64,000 nt of DNA from Basidiobolus meristosporus CBS 931.73 (Eukaryota; Basidiobolomycota; Basidiobolomycetes; Basidiobolales; Basidiobolaceae), in NCBI GenBank assembly GCA_002104905.1, contig MCFE01000109.1, positions 104,489 to 168,488 of the forward strand, read 5' to 3'. A program made the position numbers and the translations under genes. Numbering within the stretch: the stretch's first letter is position 1; every line of letters begins with the position of its first letter. Positions 55,333-64,000 of the stretch are shown in pieces. The notes beneath the pieces are model-generated. The model was not told where the DNA came from. It did no database searches and saw only the letters and a program-made list of their open reading frames with translations.

Positions 55333-55969
55333 TGTTACGTAAATAAAGAGTAGTGTCCTTTAAATAGTACGTAAATAGATACCTTGTATGTTATCTCGTA
55401 GATTTAATGGGGTAGTGTGAGAATGTCTCTTAAAAGGTTAGGATGGTGACTTGTAGAAATATATTCAACCTAATAATCGTTTCTACCACTCTTCCTACTT
55501 CTGACCAAACTTTCTCTTTATTTGATTGTTTGATTAGTATTCATATCTTATTCCAAGTCTGGTGAATTGCCTCCTTTACTTTTCCCAGGCTACTAAGTCG
55601 TCTTTGCATGCGTTGATCTCACATAACATTGACTGACTCCTTACTCTGGAGAATTGTTACGTACTTAAAGAGTAATGTCCCTTGAGAGTACGAAAATGGA
55701 TAACGTGTATGTTATCTCGTAGATTCGACGGGGTAGTATAAGAATATCTGTTAAAAGGTTAGGGTGGTGACTTCGTAGAAATATATTCAAGCTAAAATTC
55801 GTTTCTACTGCGCTTTCTACTTATAACCAAAACTCCTTTTATTTGATTATTTGTTTGTATTTATACCTTTTTGTGAGTCTGGTGATTCGTCTTGCGTTGC
55901 TTTTCCCTGGCTACTAAGTCGTCTTGTATGCGTTGATGTCACTTGACATCGAGTGACTCCTTACTCTGT
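55333..55969. repeat. Tandem duplication, two copies of about 315 bp
   Basis: Copies at 55333-55649 and 55655-55969 run collinearly from TGTTACGTA to GACTCCTTACTCTG, with roughly 85% identity by eye. They share GTATGTTATCTCGTAGATT, TTAAAAGGTTAGG, GTAGAAATATATTCAA and GGCTACTAAGTCGTCTT. No coding. It lies directly before tRNA-Thr. Confidence 0.88.
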
Positions 55970-55985
55970 AGCAGAATTTCAGATA

Positions 55986-56057
55986 GCCTGCTTAGCGCAG
56001 TGGTAGCGCGTCAGTCTCGTAAACTGAAGGTCGCCAGTTCAATCCTGGCAGTAGGCA
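55986..56057 (+). tRNA. tRNA-Thr (anticodon CGU)
   Basis: A 72-nt cloverleaf: acceptor GCCTGCT/AGTAGGC, D-arm TAGCGCAGTGGTAGCGCG, anticodon stem TCAGT/ACTGA with loop CTCGTAA (CGU), T-arm GCCAG-TTCAATC-CTGGC, discriminator A. No intron. Confidence 0.93.
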
Positions 56058-56138
56058 CAATTTTACATCGATGATGATCAATTTTTACCAGCAAATTATT
56101 GAAATTCCCATAATTCCATTTGCTTATGCATAAACATG

Positions 56139-56146
56139 GTATAAAA
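56139..56146 (+). promoter_or_regulatory. TATA box of U6 snRNA gene
   Basis: GTATAAAA lies about 26 bp upstream of the U6 5' end, the place expected for a Pol III type 3 promoter. Confidence 0.7.
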
Positions 56147-56166
56147 CGCTGTGGGGGCCATTGCGT

Positions 56167-56199
56167 GTGTCAAGTTCTTCGGGACCTCTGACACTTGAA

Positions 56200-56230
<31 letters not shown>

Positions 56231-56289
56231 GGCCCCTGCACAAGGATGACACGTAAATCTTGAGTGGACCCCTCTTCGGAGGACATTTT
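56167..56289 (+). ncRNA. SNR6: U6 spliceosomal snRNA
   Basis: The highly conserved U6 core is present: AATTGGAACGATACAGAGAAGATTAGCATGGCCCC-type sequence (about 56206-56240) with the ACAGAGA box and AGC triad, then TGCACAAGGATGACACG. A 5' stem-loop (GTGTCA/TGACAC) opens the gene. A second hairpin (CCTC-TTCG-GAGG) precedes a run of seven T that serves as Pol III terminator. No intron interrupts it. U6 forms the catalytic centre of the spliceosome, consistent with the intron-rich genes here. Confidence 0.96.
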
Positions 56290-56292
56290 TTT
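56286..56292 (+). terminator. Pol III T-run terminator of U6
   Basis: Seven consecutive T residues directly follow the 3' hairpin of U6. Confidence 0.85.
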
Positions 56293-56640
56293 GATAGTCT
56301 ATTATCTGAATTACCCGGAACATTGCCTAAAATACGTAGGGTTAATTGTAGCTTAAGGAACTACGCACTACCGATGTAGATTATGTAGTAAAGTACTAGA
56401 CTAAACAGTATTCTTTGACTCGTTCATTGATTTGGAACTATCAATCACAAAGTGGTATATAAGCTTATTAGAAATCTCCACATCAAACTACATACTTGGA
56501 ATTTATATGATAACCTGCTAGTATTCAAATGTATTTTTGCTGCATTCAGCTGGTGTTCTTCCTTCAGATTTTTAGTTCCAATTTTTGTCAAAGTAGTGAG
56601 GACCTTGTTACCAAATTTGTATGGACTAGGGATATGGGAG
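56293..56640. other. Intergenic, no gene
   Basis: AT-rich, with no recognisable coding, and ends at the LINE tail. Confidence 0.5.
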
Positions 56641-56669
56641 TGAAAGTCACCAAGTTGGTGAGATCTTTA
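56641..56669 (-). repeat. Isolated LINE 3' tail
   Basis: GAAAGTCACCAAGTTGGTGAGATCTTTATG matches, in the same orientation, the 3' end of the LINE at about 60660-60690. Only some 30 bp are present, as in an extremely 5'-truncated insertion or a leftover next to the copia LTR. Confidence 0.55.
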
Positions 56670-56961
56670 TGTTGTAAAGATTTGTAATTCCACCTAAATA
56701 TTCACCAAACTCAGTCACTATGATCATTACCTACCAATCTTAGAGAATATTGATCAAATTCCTTGTCAGGATTTACTCAGAATATTTCCATCAAACTATC
56801 AGTTACCCAGAACTGGAAAATTCTCAAAGTTGGCCAAGCAGCCCCAAACTTTGCACACATGTTCTTGGGAACTTCCTAAACCTATTCCACATGTCTGTTA
56901 TGCCAAGACCACGTAAAAGTACAAATATTACTTTTACATAAAGAAATCAATAAGTAAAAAT
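56670..56961 (+). repeat. Truncated copia LTR
   Basis: It starts TGTTGTAAAG and follows the copia LTR up to AAGTAAAAAT, where the next LTR interrupts it. The last 40 or so bases are missing. Confidence 0.7.
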
Positions 56962-57308
56962 TGTTGTAAAAATTTGTAATTCCACCTATATATTCACCTA
57001 ACTTAGTCACTTAGATCATCACCTTCAAATCCCAGAGAATACTAATCAAATGCCTTGTTGGGATTTACTTGGAATATTTTCACCAAGATATCAGGTACCC
57101 AGAGCATGAAAATTAAATAAGTTGTCCAAACAGCCCCAAACTTTGAACACATGTTCTTGGGACTTTCCTTAAACTATTCTATGTGCTTGCTATGCCAAGA
57201 CCATGTAAAAGTCTAAATACTACTTTTACATTCAATAAATCATTAAGTGAAAACCACATAATCTACTTGTTCTTCCAAATCACTTCCAATATCTCCAAGA
57301 TTCTGACA
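56962..57308 (+). repeat. Copia B 5' LTR (347 bp)
   Basis: TGTTGTAAAAATTTG to CCAAGATTCTGACA. It is followed at 57343 by the copia gag start, so it is the 5' LTR of copia B. Confidence 0.78.
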
Positions 57309-58660
57309 ACAAGTAAGGAACACCAAGCTTTCACTCTCTGCAATGTCTACTACTGCTATTACTGGAATTTTCCCCTCTGCTGAAAACTTGGATGGATCGA
57401 ATTACCAAGTGTAGAAGGTGAAGATGAAGATGCTGCTACAAGAAAGAGGCCTTTAGGATATTGTTGTGGGAGAGGAATGCCCACCTAAAAATGTGGGAGA
57501 GGAAGCCTTAATGTACCACAAGAAAAACAAAGTGCCTTTAACTGCATTTGCCTTAATGTTAAGGACAAATTGCTGATTCAATGCTTAAGAGCAAAAGCGG
57601 CAAAGAATGCCTGGAAGGCATTAGAAGACACCTATTAGTCATGTTTAGCTGCTAAGAAAATGTATTTTAGACAAAAATTCTTCACGACTCAGATGCTGCC
57701 AGGAGAAGAAATGAAAAATCTAATTAACAGAATTACACTGCTGGTAGATGAAATGGAATCTGTGGGAGTACCAACTACTGATGAGGATGTGATAGTTGTT
57801 GTATCCAAGAGAAAGTGTAATAAAACTCTTGAATAGTTTAACTGAACCAAAGGGACAATTAAGTGCAGAATCTTAGAATTGTCAGAGAGTGGCGGAAATA
57901 TTAGCAGAAAGATTCTGATCTAATATCGGTCTTGGATATAGCTGGGTTGGCTATAAGGACAATGATATTTGTTTGCTAGGCAGGCTAGGCTTGGTGTTCT
58001 TTGGAGTGCTAGATATACTAGGCTTGGATAGGAACTAGAACGGAATTGTTGGGTTCTTATTTTTGCTTGAGACAGAATCTTAATTCCGTTGAGACACACA
58101 CTAAACCAAAAGGTTCAGTAAACTTTATTTATACTTTTCTGATCAAGTTGAATTAGTAAGCGCCAAGGGACTGGATTGATTGAGATAAATTTGGGTGCTC
58201 ATAGGTGCATAAGATAAATGAAAATTACATCATCAATCAACTGATGTCTTGGCAACTGCACCGTGGTTGGATAGATCTCAGATGACTAATCACCTGGGAA
58301 GGCTTGGCAGATAGGTTGATAACGTAATGACCATTTGAAAATAGATCAGGTGTGATAGCTAAAAATAGATTCTGAGGTGGGATAAAATAAACTGTAACTG
58401 GGATTTGTTATGTTTGGGTTAGGGAAAATCAGTTAGGGTACTAGATTTTCAAACGGAGTAAAATTGGCTAAGTTTTAAATGTTGATGCACAACAATAGTT
58501 ACCATCCTGAATAGCCTGACAGACAAGTTCCAGGGCCTTGTATCAGCCCTAGAGTCCAGAACTGAAGATTTGACCTTAAATTACGTATATGGAAGGCTCC
58601 CCAATGAAGAATTAAGAAAATCAAGTGCCAATAAGTAGGAAGAAGAAAATGCTTTAATAA
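57309..58660 (+). pseudogene. Copia B gag, decayed
   Basis: From an ATG at 57343 the frame reads MSTTAITGIFPSAENLDGSN and YQVWKVKMKMLLQERGL, the start of copia-type Gag. Stops accumulate after about 57450. Pieces DIVVGEE and KVPLTAFAL, then DKFQGLVSALESRTEDLTLN (58510-58580), continue it. A non-homologous stretch of about 620 bp (57870-58490) interrupts the capsid region compared with copia A. Confidence 0.7.
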
Positions 58661-59683
58661 ACAATGATAACCAACAAAGGAGGTACCCAAGACCCTACAA
58701 AGGCAAAAGCAACCTGTTTTGCAACTACTGCAAAAGGAAAGGACACACATCAGACTGGTGTCTTAAAAAGAGAGATAATCAACAAAAGAAGCCTGAATAT
58801 GGAAATGCTGCACCAACTGAAGATAGACTATTCATATCTGTGCTAAATATGACCACAAACAAGTATTCTCAGAAGCGGTATATTGACTGTGGAGCATCTC
58901 AACACTTTACACACCAAAAAGAACTTTTCACCCAATATCAAGAAATTCCAAATAAGAAGGTTTTCATGGGTGACATTAGAACACTTGATGCAGTGGGAGA
59001 AGGAACTATCCAAGTAAACCTAAGAAACAGTGAAGGAAGCCATACACTGACCTTTAAAGAAGTACTCTATGTACCAGAAGTAGCCAAGAACCTACTATCT
59101 GTAAGCAAGGCCACTGCAGAAGGACTCAGTTTCAGCTTTGACAATTCTGGATGCAAGATCACTGATCAAAATGGTGCCCATATTGCTTTTGGTATCAGAG
59201 ATCAGGATCTATACACGTTGACTTATGTTCCATCATACTTGAAAGCCAATATAAGTAACATGAATGAAGAAACACCAATGCTTTGGCACAGGAGATTTGG
59301 GCACATCAATTTTGATTATTTGCGCAAAATGATCAAAGATCAGCTAATTTCTGGAGTAAAAATTGATCCCCTAGCTGATTTGTAGCACTGTGAAGCCTGC
59401 ATATATAGGAAACAAGCCAGACAACTGTTCAAGAGCTCTGGGTTAATCAAAACTAAGAAAAAATTAGATCTAATTCACTCCGATCTGTGTGGACCTATGC
59501 AAAATTTATCCTTAGGTGGGATGAAGTATTTAATCACTTTTATTGATGATTACACAAGATACACATGGGTCTACTTCATGGAGAGAAAGGAAGAAGCTCT
59601 ATCTAAGTTCAGGGAGTTTAAAGCCATGACGGAGAGAGAAACTGGTGAAAAAATCAAGAAAATACGCTCTGACAATGGTGGGT
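58660..59683 (+). pseudogene. Copia B zinc knuckle, protease and integrase fragment
   Basis: The frame, with one switch near 58830 and one TAG at 59383, gives a CCHC knuckle (CNYCKRKGHTSDWC), protease active site YIDCGASQHFTH, and the EVLYVPEVAKNLLSVSKATA block. It continues with integrase HHCC (HRRFGHINFDYL, CEACIYRKQ) and integrase core (HSDLCGPM, FIDDYTRYTWVYF, IRSDNGG). It ends abruptly at about 59683 where the LINE derivative begins. RT and RNase H are absent from the window. Confidence 0.88.
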
Positions 59684-60658
59684 TAGGGGGGGATGATCAT
59701 TGCCAAAGGGTGAAATATTTATTTAAATAATAAATAAAGAAGCCAAGTTTGAATATGAATATCTGAGATGCAGGAAGCCTACAAGATAAACTTGGACTTT
59801 GCTGTATCCCAAATATCCTCAATATCAAAGTCTAGAGGAGAGTGTAGCAAGACTGCTTGTTCACTGTAGTATTTCTTGAGGAAGCTTGTGACTTGAAGGG
59901 AAGGAGAGTTTTTCAACAAGCTGGTAAATCTTTTGAGGAGTTCTTTTTCCAGAGAGAATGGCACAAAGAGTGGAATGTCCAAATGATGTCTGAATATATG
60001 CTCTGAGAGCTCCCAATCCAGCATATTTTTGACTTCTTCTGTAAAATCTTCAACAATATCTTTGTCAAGAATAACTTCCAAGAGATCCCTGGCAATGTAC
60101 TGAATGTTAATAATCTTAGGCATATGAATACCTAGGTCCTTGAGGTAGTTTCTTTGTTCTGATATTGGGAGATATCCTGCATTTCTGAAATAGCAAACAG
60201 CCCAGTTGGCAGTAGGAGGAGTATCAGGGCTGAAAGGGAATCTTCTTCTGGCTTTAGAGTGCACTGGCTTAGGAGACTGTCTTGATGGAAGGGCAGCTGG
60301 TTTTGGATGAGCTTGAAGTGCTTGGGAGTAGGTTTGAGTACAAGTAGTAGAAGTTCCTGGTTGCTGAGAATTTTCAGATTGACTGGATGAAGAGCTAATT
60401 GAGGGGCTGCAAGGTAAGGAAGAAGCTGAAAGAGAAGTGGAGAGGGCTGGGTGAAGTTCAGAAAGAGTTTTGAAAAGAATTTGGATCTGAGATTTCAACA
60501 TTGAGTTTTCAGCTTCAAGAAGAGAAACTCTTTGTTCAAGGTAAGAAGTCTGTAAAGAGTGAAAGTTGGGTAAGGACATGGAAGTAGTAAATAAGAAGAA
60601 AGGAGTTGTTGGGGTGGGAGGGTGGGAAAATAGGTAAGAAGAAAAGAGAGGGTTAGGG
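59684..60658 (-). mobile_element. ORF1-only LINE derivative (HAL1-like)
   Basis: On the minus strand a pyrimidine-rich leader (about 60580-60658) precedes one complete ORF1-like gene. A 3' tail of about 90 bp follows, sharing TTGGCTTCTTTATTT and AATATTTCACC with the 3' end of the neighbouring LINE. There is no endonuclease or RT. It lies between the copia integrase and the full LINE. Confidence 0.65.
59779..60579 (-). CDS. LINE ORF1-type protein, 266 aa
   Basis: The intact frame has a short amino-terminal coiled coil (LEQRVSLLEAENSMLKSQIQ, about 13-45), a Ser/Pro/Gln-rich linker (about 48-120) and a carboxyl domain (about 125-266). The carboxyl domain is homologous to the ORF1 end of the LINE at 63590-64000: LLEVILDKDIVEDF against ILEMIVDRNFSTAL, and SFLKKYYSEQAVLL against AYFLKEEAIRILK. 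It would bind element RNA as nucleic-acid chaperone. The frame has no stops although no ORF2 accompanies it. Confidence 0.7.
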   Translation of the reverse strand: MSLPNFHSLQTSYLEQRVSLLEAENSMLKSQIQILFKTLSELHPALSTSLSASSLPCSPSISSSSSQSENSQQPGTSTTCTQTYSQALQAHPKPAALPSRQSPKPVHSKARRRFPFSPDTPPTANWAVCYFRNAGYLPISEQRNYLKDLGIHMPKIINIQYIARDLLEVILDKDIVEDFTEEVKNMLDWELSEHIFRHHLDIPLFVPFSLEKELLKRFTSLLKNSPSLQVTSFLKKYYSEQAVLLHSPLDFDIEDIWDTAKSKFIL

Positions 60659-60740
60659 GAGGGAAAGTCACCAAGTTGGTGAAATCTTTATTTGAGTTAA
60701 GAACTAATCTAAGTACAAATAAAGAAGCCAATTAAGAGGT

Positions 60741-62000
60741 CTAGAACCTCTCTAATAAGTAATCTAATATATGTTTTGTTTCATCTCTAATGCTTGTTTC
60801 AATAAAGTAAAGCTCATCAGGGGTAAATATAAAATTCAGGGGTTTTGGGGGAAGTACAAATTGTAGATGTTTCTGATCAATATAATCCAAGACTGGAACC
60901 CAGCCTGGGATTAGGTGTAGTAGGAAAGGTGTGTGGACTTGCAAGTAGCTCTGCCACATAGATCTTAGATGGTCCTGAGCCAGTAGTCTTGGTTTCTCAG
61001 CTTTTTGAAGTTTTGAAGCAAGCTCTGTTACTACAGCAGAGCCAACCAGGGTGTGCCAGCAAGAAGATTTCAGGGAGGAGTTAGATTGAAGCCATTGTTT
61101 GATGGAGGGGTTATGTGATTTCTGCAGTTTGACTAGGAAGGAAGCCTGGAGATAGATCATTCGGATTTGGTATGGGTAGAACCCAAAGACTCCATTAGTT
61201 GCATGGATATAGGGAGATACTGGAAGATAAGGTACCAAGGATCTGATACACTGATGGAGAAATTTAACCAGGCGGTGAAGTTCTCTGGAGGTTAGGGGTA
61301 TAATGTGGAGACCAAATTCAAGTACCGGCAGTACATACTGCTTCAGAAGTATAGGGATCTTTTGAATTGGAGTGTCTGGAGTGACTACTACCAGAAGCTT
61401 TTTGAGAGCCTGTTGGGCAAGACGGATCCTATTATTCAGGTGGAGCTTTGAGTCAATCCCATGTTGACAAAACGGCAGACCTAGATATATTGCAGTTTGT
61501 TGTGGCAGAATGCTAGTGTTCTGTATAGTTGTAGTGCATCCAATTGGGACTGTCTTGGAAATTGAGAGTGAGAGGTTGTTGGCAGCCAAGTACTTCTCAA
61601 TGATGGCAGTGTCTGCTATGGGATTAGGAGTAGCAATCTTGATATCATCCGCATAGAGAGTTAGTAGTGGATAGGGAGAGTCTGGTGAGGGGCCTTTTGG
61701 AAATAAAGGAAAGTCATGTAGGAATATCACAAATAGTAAGGGACCTAGTACAGATCCTTGGACTACTCCATTTGGAACCTCATAAGTCTCTGATGTACAA
61801 CTTGGATGCAAAATTTTGGCTGAGTTCTCACAAAATAGAGAACGTACAAGGAGGGTCATTGGTAGTGTGGTAACTGCTAATAGCTTTCTCCAAAGCAGAG
61901 CTCTGTCCACAGAGTCAAAGGCTTTAGTAATGTCAAACAGAATGGTTGGCAATGAGAATTGAAGTGAATGATCATGGCTTAGCACTACAGCCATATCCAA
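60741..62000 (-). pseudogene. LINE ORF2, RT carboxyl half
   Basis: The 419-residue frame has RT motifs in order: TILFDITKAFDSVDRALLWR, NGVVQGSVLGPLLFVIFLHD and the catalytic LTLYADDIKIATPNP, then the thumb and a non-catalytic carboxyl part of about 200 residues. No RNase H domain is seen. It overlaps the upstream frame by 16 nt, which points to one frameshift mutation in an otherwise continuous ORF2. Confidence 0.92.
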
Positions 62001-63589
62001 GGAGAGTTTGGGTAAGAAGCCAAACTGAGAAGGATGAATGGATATAGTTGAGATTGCAAGGATCTTGCTATCATAAGCTCAAAGATTTTCCGGCAGGTTG
62101 GTAGGAGTGAAACTGGCCAGTAAGAACCTGGGAGTGAGTGTTTCCCCTTCCCTTTGTATAAGGGTATTACATTTGCCTGTGCCCAGGCCTTTGGGGTAGT
62201 CAATTGTTGGGCACAGATAGAGTAGAATGGGAGAAGTAAGTGACTCATTTTGGAGTAGCACACCCGGAGTAGATTGTAGGTAATCAAGTCATGTCCAGGT
62301 GCAGTATTTGCAGGAAGCTTATTTAAAATTTTCTCCAGAAGCTTTGCTGAAACCAAAATTGGAGATGTTGGACTGCTGGATATGTTACCAGTATGGTAGA
62401 AAGGAGGAGTGGGATGCATGGTTGAATCAAAGAATATAGGGGCCAGTTTGTCTTGTGATGGTATACTCCTTGCTTGGGGTCTCATGGCTTTGTATACTCT
62501 TGATATGGACCTTGTGGTGGCATTCATATTTACTAAGGGCAAGGTATCCATGATATGAGCCCATAATCTAGTATGCTCAGTGATCTGTAGTGACTTGGAG
62601 TAGGAGATTGCGCTTTCCAGGAGGTTCTGTGTTTTTGGGTTAGGGAAACATAGGTAGCTGGAATTTAAGGCAGAAATGATGGATTTCCATTTAAGTTGGT
62701 TTGCAGATGGCTTTTGGTAGGACTTGGTGGGCAGGGCCAGACAGCCTGTGAATATGATGAAATGCTGGTAAAATAGCCATAATGCATTTATATCATCACA
62801 AATCCATGCAGGTAAGCTGGGAAATGCATATTCTGTAAGCAAGGATAGGTAATTGGCAAAGTCCTGTGTCTGTGATACTGAAGCTTTGGCTGGCAGGATT
62901 GTAAATGGCTGAAGAAGGGTGCCAATTGGTAGGGTTTTTCTGGCAGAAATGATAATATGTATTGGCTTGTGATCAGATTTCTCTAGTGAACCACAGCTGA
63001 TATCCTCTGGAATGCTTGTAACCTGGTGGATGTACTGTAAGGCAGCTGGGGTAGCTGTTACCCAGTCAACACAACGTTGAGCTTGCTGAGTGTTTACAGT
63101 GACCAGATGATTTTGTTGGAGGAACTTTGTAAAGTGCTCCTCTTGGGTTCTAAATCTGGATGAAATAGTGGTGATATTTTCAGGGTGGGGGATATTTATA
63201 TCTCCCACTATCATACAAGGGATTGATGAACTGTTGATGAATTCTGATGTGGCCAAGAAAATTGCCAGTGTTATGGAGTTAGACAGAGATGGAGGGAGAT
63301 AGATAATAATGGCTACTATAGTTGGAAGTGTTAGAGCATAGCAGTAATACTCATAGATGATGGATACATTTGCTGAGGGTGCAAGCTTAGAAGATGAAAG
63401 AGCAACAAGTGCCATTGAGTGAGCTGGAAATTTTGGGTGAGCAGATGAATATGTATTCAGTCTAGAGGGAAGTTTTGGCAACTTAACATCAATTAGTAGG
63501 AGCAAGGAATATTCCTTTTTCAGTAAGTTTTCTAATTCAGCTACAGTTGGAGTGATGGAGTTGCAATTGAGTAAGAGTATGTTCTGTAC
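61985..63589 (-). pseudogene. LINE ORF2, endonuclease and RT amino part
   Basis: The open frame runs in phase directly from the ORF1 stop. Endonuclease features are ILLLNCNSITPTVAELENLL at the start, CMIVGDINIPHP, and SDHKPIHI for the catalytic His region. The Glu of the usual TET block is not evident (LLLIDVKL). RT fingers follow (LPANTAPGHDLITYNLL, then ANVIPLYKGKGK). No ATG is found near its beginning. Confidence 0.88.
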
Positions 63590-64000
63590 TCAGGCAGACT
63601 CTGAGGTTGCCTGTTCCTGCTGAAACTCTTGCACTGCCGTTTGTAAGTTTCCAAAATTATTCCACAACTCTTCAAATGGAGCTTGCGTAATGTCTTTCAG
63701 GATTCTAATTGCTTCCTCTTTCAAGAAGTAGGCCACATCATAGGTTGGAGCCTGTTTCTTAATGGCAGCAAAGAAAGCCATAATTGCCATGTGAGCTGGA
63801 GGCTTGTTGAATATTCCTGGCTCAGTGTCCATTGACTCTGGTGGAATGATTGTGAACTTGGTAGGCACCCAGCTTAGATTTTTTGCCAGATACTTGGTCA
63901 ATGCAGTGGAGAAGTTTCTGTCTACAATCATTTCTAGGATCTTTCCTCTTCTCCAAGCTAGGTTAACAATTTTTGAAGTGTCAATATTTAGAGAGCGGAA
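63590..64000 (-). CDS. LINE ORF1, carboxyl part (cut by window edge)
   Basis: Open from the right edge to a TGA at 63590-63592, ending QQEQATSESA. Homologous to the carboxyl domain of the 266-residue ORF1 at 59779-60579. The upstream part is outside the window. Confidence 0.75.
   Translation of the reverse strand, partial: FRSLNIDTSKIVNLAWRRGKILEMIVDRNFSTALTKYLAKNLSWVPTKFTIIPPESMDTEPGIFNKPPAHMAIMAFFAAIKKQAPTYDVAYFLKEEAIRILKDITQAPFEELWNNFGNLQTAVQEFQQEQATSESA

Larger units (their letters stand above)
60659..64000 (-). mobile_element. Non-LTR retrotransposon (LINE) with AP-endonuclease and RT
   Basis: From the right edge leftwards: ORF1 end (63590-64000), then ORF2 with endonuclease and RT (60741-63589), then a 3' tail ending in the hairpin-like TCACCAACTTGGTGA (minus strand). 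There are no LTRs. The 5' end lies beyond the window. One frameshift near 61990 splits the RT. Confidence 0.92.

Overview
This is a eukaryotic, almost certainly fungal, chromosome segment. Protein genes are split by short GT-AG introns (about 45-105 nt) and are compact. The gene set is that of an ordinary fungus: a cytosolic SSA-type Hsp70, RPS23, an IF1-type ATPase inhibitor, a DYRK-class kinase, a bifunctional PFK2/FBPase2, a PAP2 lipid phosphatase, and Kex2-style and chitin-binding-like secreted proteins. A U6 snRNA and two tRNAs are also present. The transposon mix (Harbinger, copia, Ty3/gypsy, LINE with endonuclease) and the high repeat load suggest a repeat-rich filamentous or early-diverging fungus. 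The exact lineage cannot be fixed from the sequence, and this is inference.

Layout: positions 1-26420 are AT-rich nested transposon wreckage with no host gene seen. It holds a reverse-oriented Ty3/gypsy element split by a nearly intact Harbinger-like DNA transposon (E1, 603-3984). Two copies of an unknown decayed 2.5 kb repeat follow (R1-A about 6130-8860, R1-B about 11010-13540). A copia-in-copia nest (about 15870-26250) is invaded in turn by a second Harbinger copy (E2, 19160-23833), two kinds of MITE and a 1.1 kb insert. Positions 27088-43690 are a GC-richer island of eleven genes: 5'-nucleotidase, RPS23, INH1, DYRK kinase, acidic secreted protein, SAM methyltransferase, PAC4-like chaperone, small coiled-coil protein, PAP2 phosphatase, PFK2/FBPase2 and an F-box/ankyrin-like protein. 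Positions 43700-47500 are solo-LTR debris. Positions 47860-52070 hold HSP70, a small membrane protein, a uricase-like remnant and a collagen-like His/Gly secreted protein. Positions 52070-56640 are sparse and contain tRNA-Arg(UCG), a 315-bp tandem duplication, tRNA-Thr(CGU) and U6 snRNA. Positions 56640-64000 are copia LTRs and a copia gag-pol fragment, a LINE derivative carrying only ORF1, and an endonuclease-type LINE that runs off the right edge.

The host genes look like an unrelated housekeeping neighbourhood, not a pathway cluster. The most informative part of the window is the transposon biology. One Harbinger-like family is present as a two-gene element, short 210-bp MITEs and 730-bp fold-back elements. 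All are bounded by AGACTTG termini and mostly by 3-bp target duplications, and carry GTGCC motifs spaced at one helical turn. A MITE of the family has landed inside the transposase gene of its own autonomous relative. No entirely new gene system was proven.
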